Shown here: positions 56,854 through 64,000 of the stretch, one piece after another
Position numbering within the stretch: the stretch's first letter is position 1
Layout of the letters: every line of letters begins with the position of its first letter
DNA from: Plenodomus lindquistii
Lineage: Eukaryota; Ascomycota; Dothideomycetes; Pleosporales; Leptosphaeriaceae
NCBI GenBank assembly: GCA_025504975.1
Contig: JANUWI010000005.1
Span: 1,860,001-1,924,000, forward strand
Direction of reading: 5' to 3'
DNA length: 64,000 nucleotides
Made by a program: the position numbers and the translations under genes
Notes under the pieces: model-generated
Database searches by the model: none
What the model was told of the DNA's origin: nothing
What the model saw: only the letters and a program-made list of their open reading frames with translations

Positions 56854-58170
56854 CTAAGCACCGGGTGCTTGGGGTGTCATCTCACGCGACAAGACTCGCA
56901 AGTTGTTCATCATACCGGTGATCAGACTCTCAAACTGGTTCGGCTCGTTGCGCCTCACCTTGTCCGCATTGCTCAGCAACGTCTTGGAGTCCAATTCAAG
57001 TTCCAGCTCGTGGTTCTTGCTATTGCCTTGCGCGACCTGTGTGAGATCGACTTGATACGCATCTAGCCACGCATATGAGATACGATCCTTCTGCCGCTGC
57101 ATGCTCTCAAGCGTCTTTCCAGGCTCGAGAGCTGGCTTCAGGTTTTCGACAGGTCCGAGGTAGTCGATTTCGAGGTTGATGCCAATGCGATAGTCCCACT
57201 CTGTACGCGGAGAGCTGATCTCCATGTTCGCCAGCCGGTGCTTGATGATGGCTTCCTTGACCTGGCCCGTTTCCTTTCTCTTTGTCACGCGTATCCGTGA
57301 TTTCTTGCCGGCGTTTTGGCTGTGAGCGTGGATCATTCCCTTGACGATTGGGTTCAGCGTTGCGAACTCCTCTTGGCCGAGCTCGTAGAATGCGTCGATC
57401 TCGCGAGTGTGCTGATAGTTGAGGGGCACTCTAGTTGCGCCGGGCGCTTTCGACCTCTGAATCTGCTCATTCAAGTAAAGATTCATCTTTTTATGTTGTT
57501 CCAGTGTCATTGTGCTCTCAAATGTAATGTCCATGGCCCCCTTCTTGAGTACGCACTCGGACTCCCAGACACCGCGGAGCCGCTGATTGCTGTGCTTGTC
57601 GATGACCTGGCCCCAACGCGCCTCTACCTCCAGTTTTACGTGGGGGTCTGCGATCGCGTTGCGCACCGCGTCGTTGCCAATGGCCTCGCGCCAGAGGAAC
57701 TGACAGACTTGGCGCGCAACATCATCGTAGATCTGGGGGCTGTCGGAGATGGGTCGCTCGAAGCCTGCAAGCTCCGTCGTAGTCGCAAACTGTGGCGCAA
57801 GAGCGGCGTCGTGTGCGCTGGGCGGAGGACCGTTTCGGTGGGCTATTGGCGAGGCTTGTACGCGCGGTTGCGCCTGAGGGGGGGGTGGTTGCGCCGGGGC
57901 TGGCGGCGGTTTTGACTGTTGGCGCTGCTGTTCCTGCAGCTGCTCAAGCTCTGGCGGCAGCTTCTCGCCTTCTTTGTAGGCCCAGATGGGTTTCGGATCG
58001 TGACGTCTGCGCTTCAGTGGCATCTGCTTATGGGTTGGCTTATGCGCATTCGGGATCTTTGCGGCGGAGGTGACGGGACTGGGCGCGGAGAGCGAACTGG
58101 GTCGCGAGAGCGAACGGCGCGGTAGCACCGCTACCTCTGTGTCGTGATTCACTAGCGCAGATATGTCCAT
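56854..58170 (-). CDS. CET1: mRNA-capping enzyme, RNA 5'-triphosphatase subunit
   Basis: A single frame of 438 residues. A disordered Pro/Gln-rich N-terminus (about 1-140) precedes the tunnel-fold catalytic domain. Paired Glu metal ligands are seen in HVKLEVEARWGQVID near the start of the domain and in RIGINLEIDYLGPVE near its end, matching motifs A and C of the Cet1/Pct1 group. KKSRIRVTKRKETGQVKEAI and LANMEISSPRTEWDYRI supply basic and acidic tunnel residues. The enzyme removes the gamma phosphate from nascent RNA, the first step of capping, in the nucleus. Unlike the animal Cys-phosphatase type it needs Mg or Mn. No intron seen. Confidence 0.93.
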   Translation of the reverse strand: MDISALVNHDTEVAVLPRRSLSRPSSLSAPSPVTSAAKIPNAHKPTHKQMPLKRRRHDPKPIWAYKEGEKLPPELEQLQEQQRQQSKPPPAPAQPPPPQAQPRVQASPIAHRNGPPPSAHDAALAPQFATTTELAGFERPISDSPQIYDDVARQVCQFLWREAIGNDAVRNAIADPHVKLEVEARWGQVIDKHSNQRLRGVWESECVLKKGAMDITFESTMTLEQHKKMNLYLNEQIQRSKAPGATRVPLNYQHTREIDAFYELGQEEFATLNPIVKGMIHAHSQNAGKKSRIRVTKRKETGQVKEAIIKHRLANMEISSPRTEWDYRIGINLEIDYLGPVENLKPALEPGKTLESMQRQKDRISYAWLDAYQVDLTQVAQGNSKNHELELELDSKTLLSNADKVRRNEPNQFESLITGMMNNLRVLSREMTPQAPGA

Positions 58171-58523
58171 GGTGTGTGATAGTCGGGTTGTGCTCCATTG
58201 AGGTGACTTACCGTGTCCTTCATGCTCCTGCCATACGCCAAGCCCTTACGCGCTAGCCCTCGTTGCAGCCTACGTCTTTGTCTGTCACGTCGATGGCTGA
58301 GTGTCTGTCACGGCTTCAACGGTACCGACTACTACGTGTAGCAAGATTTTCTGAGAATCGTCGAACAGGTGATTTGAACTTTGTTTGAATTCGCTAGTGC
58401 CAGTATTCTATACGCCAGACCGTCATTTGCTCACGAGTCATGTTCGGTGTGTTGTTGCAGCGTTGTCTCCACCCAATAATCAAAGGATGATGAGTCCATG
58501 CGCATGCCGTCCCCATTCTGCCT
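58171..58523. other. Intergenic, 0.35 kb
   Basis: 5' flank of the triphosphatase gene and 3' flank of pyruvate kinase, both minus. Nothing recognisable. Confidence 0.5.
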
Positions 58524-60348
58524 TTACGCCTCCGTATCCAAACCAAGATCCTCCTGTGCCGGCACAATGCGGAGAGTGTTGGTGTGGCCCATTCCACCTC
58601 TCCAGCCCTGAACGCAGACCACGGGATCGCCCTTGCTGAGAACACCGAGCTTGATGGCATTCATGATACCCCACTTCAGGCGACGGTCGACGTCCTCCTG
58701 CCATGGCTCGGACTTGAAGTCTGGCTTCTCTTCGGGGAAATAGAATGGGTATACGCCGCGGTACAAGTGCGAGTACTACGAGAATTAGTCCGAGACAGTC
58801 AAAACTATTGCACAATCACTTACTCGGGAGGCTGTTGCGTTACGGGTGACCATGATGATGGGGCACACGGGGCGGTACTTGGAGACGAGGCGTGCGGTGG
58901 TACCACTGGTGTACGTTAGTCACAATCATGGCAACATCAGTGTAAGACTTGCCTGGTGGTCAAGACCAAGATAGCACCCGCGTTCTGCTCCAAACTGGCG
59001 CTGACAGCGGCCATCGCGCAGGTCTCGGAAGTTGGGCAAGGGAAAGGCGCCAGTTTCCTCAGCTCGTCAAAAGCGTTGACGTAAGGAATGGCGACCTCCG
59101 CGAGGAGACATGTCTCGTGCATCATAGTAACAGCCTCGACAGGGTAATCACCCTTTGCGGTCTCACCAGACAACATGACGCAGTCAGCGCCATCGAGGAC
59201 AGCGTTACCAACATCGCTGACTTCAGCGCGGGTAGGGCGCGGGTTGTAAGTCATGGACTCGAGCATCTGTGTAGCGCAAATGACAGGCTTTCCGGCAATG
59301 TTGCACTTGGTGATCATCATCTTCTGTGCGATGAAGACCTGGCTGGGAGGAATCTCAATACCAAGATCACCACGAGCAACCATGACACCGTCAGTCTCCT
59401 TCAGGATCTCATCGAAGTTGTTAACTCCCTGCTGGTTCTCGACCTTGGCGATGATCTGAATGTCCTTGCCATCCTCACCGAGGACCTCACGGATAGCAGT
59501 GATGTCGCTACCGCGGCGGATGAACGAAGCGAAGACCATGTCGACATTGTTCTTCACACCGAACCTCAAATCGGCCTTGTCCTTCTCAGACAGTGGAGGC
59601 AGATCAATGTCGGTCTTGGGCAGGTTGACACCCTTCTTGGAGGAAATCTTGCCGTTGTTGACGCACTTGCACTTGAGAGTCTGCTCGTCGACAATCTCAA
59701 GGACCTCGAATGACAAGACACCGTCGTCGACGTAGATTGTGCGTCCAGGGGCAATGACCTTGGTGATGTTCTTGTAGTCGACGTACATGTTCTTGTCGTC
59801 GCTCGCAGTGGCGTACTGGTCATCGGTGGTGATGTTCAGGACGGTGCCAGCCTTGATGGGGATGTCCGCATCGCCCACAGTGTTACCTGTGCGGATCTCG
59901 GGTCCCTTGGTGTCGAGGGCAATGGCCAGAGGCCTGCCAGGCTGCGACTTCTCGGCCTCGCGGGCATGATCGATGACCGACTGGTGGTACTCGTACGAGC
60001 CGTGGGAGAAGTTCATGCGAACGACATTGAGGCCGACTCTGCGGAGCGCGTTGATCTTCTCAGCAGAGTTGGTCTTGGGGCCAATGGTGCCGATGATGGA
60101 GGTGCGGCGGTACTCCTTTGCAGGTGTGTACTCGGTGTTGAGCTGGCTGAGCCATTCGATGCGGGTACGGCCGGCGTTGAGGTGGTCAAGTCTGGGAGAT
60201 GCCGTCAGTGCTTGCTGCGATAATAGGCAACGTGCGGCTGGGCTATTGGAGAGGCTGTGTTGCGCGCCCACGTGTCTCTGGACCATAATCGCAGTACGAG
60301 AATCCAGATCTAATGTTGCAATCGCGAGTATACTTACGCGTTGGCCAT
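58524..60348 (-). CDS. pyk1: Pyruvate kinase
   Basis: Four exons (60338-60348, 58953-60191, 58824-58905, 58524-58775) give 527 residues. The first exon holds only 11 bases (MANA after splicing). RRTSIIGTIGPKTNSAEKIN and VVRMNFSHGSYEYHQ are the ATP and metal region; LDTKGPEIRTG starts the B-domain, and IIAKVENQQGVNNFDEIL plus MVARGDLGIEIPPSQV form the catalytic Lys/Glu site. The C-domain (SGTTARLVSKYRPVCPIIMV, then HTNTLRIVPAQE) should carry the fructose-1,6-bisphosphate site. It makes pyruvate and ATP in the last step of glycolysis, in the cytosol. Intron 2 (58906-58952) is a consensus GC-AG intron. All reading phases agree across the splices. Confidence 0.97.
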
Positions 60349-61634
60349 TGTTGCAAGTGGTATCAGGCGTGGAAAGGCTGCAAGGCGAGGATCTAAAAGT
60401 CGAGGCGGATGGCGGGGCCGGTGCTGGAGCTTTGTGTGTAAGACTCCAATTGCCCGGGGGATGATTGTCACAAAGCTGAGAGAACTGGGGGCAGGCGATG
60501 TTTGCAGAAGAATGCGCCTGGGGGGTATTTGTCCTCTCGGCAGCGGGCCAGAAGTTTTGTTGGCTGTTGAGAGCTGGAGGGGTAGTACGCCACGCTAGTG
60601 AGGCCGATTAGGACGTGGGGCTGCTTGCACCCTGAGCGCCGGCCGTGTGGTTTGGGTATGAGAATTGCAAAGAGATTTGCGGGCAAAGCAGTTTTTGTAG
60701 GCTGTCTCCGGCCTCGCTTTCCGCATGCTGACTGGGCAACGTCTACAGTGTGTTGCAGCTGACTGCAGGGTCGGGCATGGCCTACGGCGGTCGTGACACT
60801 CGTTGCTTCTTTGCTCCACCCACGTGTTGGATGATTTGTTGCATCATTTGTACCAAATCATCCCGCCTAGATAAGGGCCAGTCCATAGCGATTCCAAGTC
60901 CGGGCGCGGTGTGTCGCGCGGGCGTGTCTGACTAGCTCTTGGCCTGGTTCTCCCTGCGCGGCCGGCTGCTGGTGTCGTCTGCAGTGGGTCACGCAGGACC
61001 CGCGCGGAGGTGGTGTGTCTTTGGAAAATCCATGAAGGCCAGGTCATCAGGGACGGGGTGCGCATCGTGGCGACGCAGGCCAGCTATATACTGCACCAAA
61101 GTCACCAGCCAGTAGCTTGTACCCGATCCGTTCCTAAATGACCCGCATGTACTCCGCAAGGCCGTCCGAGGGTGAACTCGGCTGTAGCATCGTGGATGCG
61201 TGGGTCCCAGTCCCAGTCCCTGACACCTGACACCTGACGATGAGGCTCTGCAGCGCATAGCAGCCGCCAAGCACTCCAAGCACAGCGCATGCTGCTCAAC
61301 GGTTTGGCTTCTGCACTATGTGGATGCTCCAGTGTACTGAGAAAGCGTGTAACATGTGTGGATCTAGAATTGCAATGCAGGGGAACGTCGCGCTCGCGTG
61401 CCAGCTCAGGATACATGCATGGGCAGCAATCACATGCATGGGGCTGCTTGACTAAGAAAGGCACCAGCCACACGTCTCTCTAATCCTCTCCACACCGACA
61501 TCTCTCCAACTCCAACCACTGCTCCACATATACCCGATTCTTAAAAGCACTCTCCCAGGGGCTTCTTCGCTGCACCCACTCTCCGCATGATCATCGAATC
61601 CATTGTATTCTCCACCCTCACATATTTTCCAGCC
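60349..61634. other. Divergent spacer, 1.3 kb
   Basis: Promoter of pyruvate kinase (-) and of the DUF1748 gene (+). No frame with recognisable content. A short repeat of ACACCTG and CCCAGT units near 61203-61237 is minor. Confidence 0.5.
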
Positions 61635-62100
61635 ATGGTTGTACGTTGCCCCGTATCCGCAGCTCTATAAGTCGCATGCGATTACTTACTCACATACTGG
61701 ACAGCTCGGCAAGGTTGCACATTACGCTTTCGATGCGGTACTGAGTAAGTGACAATCAGAGTCGATCTGCTTGGTAGATCACAGCTAACGAAGCCGCAGT
61801 ATCCGCTTTCCTCGCTGGCGTCCGTCGCTCAACCGGCCTCACGTATGTTCTCGCCCCCTCCAATCTACACAACTTACCGTACACCCCTCCCGCCACAATC
61901 TGTCCACTATACTACCCCCACCACAACAAAACCAGGCTAACATATTCTCCGCTGACAGTCCCAGTGTGAAGCCCGACCAATTCGCCGAAACCCCCGGCGT
62001 GAAGAAGTGGATCGACAACTACCTCTGGGTCGGCGAAACAGTCATGGACCAAAGCGTTGCCTTTTTCGGCGCGAGTTCGTACTTTGAGCGCAAGCGATAG
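61635..62100 (+). CDS. DUF1748 family small protein
   Basis: Four exons (61635-61640, 61705-61744, 61800-61842, 61959-62100) encode 76 residues; the first exon is just ATG GTT. The product reads MVLGKVAHYAFDAVLISAFL with AGVRRSTGLTPSVKPD, and ends SSYFERKR, which matches the DUF1748 family as I remember it (about 75 residues, conserved across fungi). One weakly hydrophobic helix at the N-terminus suggests membrane association. Function is not established. None of the exons is long enough to stand out alone; the family match and the three GT-AG introns with fitting phases support it. Confidence 0.85.
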
Positions 62101-62486
62101 AGTCACAAGGGTTGCGGCTGCTGCAACGGCAAGATTCGCCGGCGGAAGAACACGATACAGTGGTGATCGAGAGGGCTGCTAGAATGGTATCATGTGTATA
62201 TGGACAAGAGGAGATACGAACTCGGGATGATGGGGCATGGGATTGCATATGACTTGGCATGACTTGACTTGACTTGTTTCTTGACTCGTTTAGCAGGCTG
62301 ATAGGCGTTATGGGTGTCTGTGTGAGGGGTGTGGGGTAGCGATGTCGCAATCACATCCGTATTCAACGTGAAAACCACATTGCTGAATATTTACAGTTAT
62401 GGATCTGTGCGTAAAGAAGTTGCACTGGGTATCATGCCGCAAAACCCTGCAAAGACACATGCCGTTGAATAGGAACCTCCCCATGC
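62101..62486. other. Intergenic, 0.39 kb, convergent 3' ends
   Basis: 3' flanks of the DUF1748 gene (+) and the nibrin-like gene (-). A GACTT(G) short repeat near 62250-62280 is the only structure seen. Confidence 0.5.
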
Positions 62487-64000
62487 TTAACCCCTCCTCT
62501 TGAACCTGAACCCAGTCTCCTCCTCATCACTGTCGTCATCTCGCCGACTAACATCAACTCTCCCCTTCTTACTCGCCGGCTGCCCTGACGCCACACCCCC
62601 GGACCCTCTCTTCTTCCCCCTCTGCGTCTGCGTATCATCAATCTGCGTCTCAACCACCCTCTGCGTCCTCCCACTACTCCTCTGCGTTCTCGGAACAACA
62701 GGACCGTCTTCCTCTTCCTCCTGCGCACTATCCTCCACATTGATGACTTCGCTCTGCTGCGGTGGCGTACTGCGCTTCCGTCTCGTGAAGCCTGGCTCCG
62801 GCTCCGAAGAATCGTCCACTACTTTCCTGCGTCCATCGCGTGATTTAGACGATGGTTCAACGTCCTCGAGGAAATAAGTATCAGTCATGCCGAATCCCTT
62901 CTTCTGCGGCGCTTCTTCAAGCGTGACAATGACTTTGTGCACTTGCACACCAGTCTCGGCACCTCGGCGACGGAACTTCTTGAAGTTTTTGCGCCCGTTC
63001 CATTCTGGGTTCCAGCGATCACTGCAAGCTTGCGATTGACCTCTACCCGTGGTTCCGCGATCGCCACGCGGTTGTCGAACCTCCATCTCCTCGATTTGCG
63101 CGAGATTCTTGAGTTCAGCGATGTCGATGCCCTCGAGTGCTTCGCGGAGGCTTTCCTCGTCGGCTTTGCGGCGCTCGTCTGCCTCCTTCATGCGCTGGCG
63201 CGTGTGTTCGCGGACATTGATGTCTTTCTCCGCTTTGGCTTTTGCGCGGTTGAGACGGTCCAGTGCTTCGACGCCCTTGTGTTTGGATTCTTGAATGGGT
63301 GACTTGGCTGACGTTTCCGCAGGCACGGATGGAGCGCGGGTTGCTGCTCGTTCACGGCGGACTTTGGCGGCGGTGGGAAACAGAGTATCTAGTTGCTCTT
63401 CTTTCTCGACAGTGTCCTGTACGAAGGACGGTGCGACTGCTGGAGGCTGCGAGGCCGGTGGCCCGTTGGGTTGTGCATAAGCTCCTGCGAGTACAGAGTT
63501 GGGGGTGGATTGTTGGACATCTTCCATCTGCGTGTTTTCAACCTTCTTCTTCTTCGTGGGCGGTTCGTAGTCATCGAAGCCGGTGAAGCGACTAGTCGTC
63601 TTCGGACGCTGAACCCGCTTCCGTGGTATGGTCTTGGTCGGTTCTGATGTAATAGGCTGAGTGGGTGATGTATTGTCTTCCGGCAGCTGTGATGACGACC
63701 CTGATTGTGCTACCGGGGTTGCTTCGCGCATAGAACGGATTGTCGTGACTGCTTCGGCCGTGGGGGCTGCTGAGGGGACATTTGGCATCTCTGAGGGCGG
63801 TCTCTGGAGCGAGCTTCTGTCCTTGGTGATGATGGCGTCGAGAAACTCGTTCTGCATTATAGATCGCTGGCCGAGCGCTTGATCAGATCCAGTAACAAAG
63901 TTGGTAGCCCACTGTTCCATCTCGTCTGGGTAAGCAGGTAACCGTACTGTCACAACAGGTAATTTGTCCTTGTTCGCCGCTGTGCGTCGCTTCTTACCCG
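62487..64000 (-). CDS. NBS1: Nibrin (NBS1)-like DNA repair protein, C-terminal part (right edge)
   Basis: The frame runs from the stop at 62487 to the window edge without a start, giving about 504 residues of a longer protein. LPAYPDEMEQWATNFVTG is at the visible N-side. A disordered Ser/Thr/Pro-rich stretch follows, then a charged coiled-coil (GVEALDRLNRAKAKAEKDIN .. RQRMKEADERRKADEESLRE) and RWNPEWNGRKNFKKFRRRG. The last 120 residues are acidic with Thr-Gln and Ser-Gln-like sites and end GFRFKRRG. This arrangement fits the C-terminal half of fungal nibrin/Xrs2, the MRE11-RAD50 partner; the N-terminal FHA and BRCT domains would lie outside. Assignment rests on memory of the family, so it is probable rather than certain. 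Confidence 0.65.
   Translation of the reverse strand, partial: GKKRRTAANKDKLPVVTVRLPAYPDEMEQWATNFVTGSDQALGQRSIMQNEFLDAIITKDRSSLQRPPSEMPNVPSAAPTAEAVTTIRSMREATPVAQSGSSSQLPEDNTSPTQPITSEPTKTIPRKRVQRPKTTSRFTGFDDYEPPTKKKKVENTQMEDVQQSTPNSVLAGAYAQPNGPPASQPPAVAPSFVQDTVEKEEQLDTLFPTAAKVRRERAATRAPSVPAETSAKSPIQESKHKGVEALDRLNRAKAKAEKDINVREHTRQRMKEADERRKADEESLREALEGIDIAELKNLAQIEEMEVRQPRGDRGTTGRGQSQACSDRWNPEWNGRKNFKKFRRRGAETGVQVHKVIVTLEEAPQKKGFGMTDTYFLEDVEPSSKSRDGRRKVVDDSSEPEPGFTRRKRSTPPQQSEVINVEDSAQEEEEDGPVVPRTQRSSGRTQRVVETQIDDTQTQRGKKRGSGGVASGQPASKKGRVDVSRRDDDSDEEETGFRFKRRG

Noticed and set aside
1..64000. CRISPR arrays, rRNA, intact transposons
   Set aside because: No regularly spaced repeats, no rRNA-like sequence and no transposase or reverse-transcriptase frames were seen.

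Overview
The window is nuclear DNA of a filamentous ascomycete. The evidence is the many 47-86 base introns with GT(A/G)..AG borders and CTRAY-like branch sites, a Zn2Cys6 regulator, a hybrid histidine kinase, an AA9 polysaccharide monooxygenase, and fungal-type RPN2, COX10, NUDC and mRNA 5'-triphosphatase. The gene set feels like a plant-associated Dothideomycete (Pleosporales), but that placement is from memory. There are about 24 well supported protein genes, most split by introns. I rebuilt exons by hand from frame, splice signals and family alignment from memory. No rRNA, convincing tRNA, CRISPR or intact transposon was seen.

Region 1 (1-17059): after a gene cut by the left edge comes a compact set of eight genes that reads like an oxidative aromatic-degradation cluster: cytochrome P450 (-), short-chain dehydrogenase (+), TfdB/phenol-hydroxylase-type flavoprotein (-), fumarylacetoacetate-hydrolase-family enzyme (+), Zn2Cys6 regulator (-), an unrecognised two-lobed small protein (+), a two-domain extradiol ring-cleavage dioxygenase (-) and a second FAD monooxygenase with a C-terminal membrane anchor (+). 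Most genes sit in divergent pairs that share short promoters, several of which carry CGG..CCG zinc-cluster-type sites. The inferred logic is hydroxylation to a catechol, extradiol (meta) cleavage, then hydrolysis of the cleavage product, under a local regulator.

Region 2 (17126-25498): an RBR-type (RING-IBR-RING) ubiquitin ligase, a large F-box/LRR protein, an MFS drug/metabolite transporter that could serve the cluster, and long spacers. Two diverged copies of an unnamed repeat lie at about 4.8 kb and 24.6 kb.

Region 3 (25499-48732): 1-Cys peroxiredoxin, Kelch/BTB (Ral2-like) protein, NUDC, AP180/CALM-type ANTH protein with glutamine tracts, mitochondrial aspartyl-tRNA synthetase, a 55-residue conserved-looking protein, a charged orphan protein and a GAF hybrid histidine kinase. 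Long intergenic stretches here show nothing I can support.

Region 4 (48733-64000): COX10, an AA9 lytic polysaccharide monooxygenase, RPN2, the mRNA-capping RNA triphosphatase, pyruvate kinase, a DUF1748 protein with a six-base first exon, and the C-terminal part of a nibrin (NBS1)-like protein cut by the right edge. Three introns in the window appear to be GC-AG rather than GT-AG.
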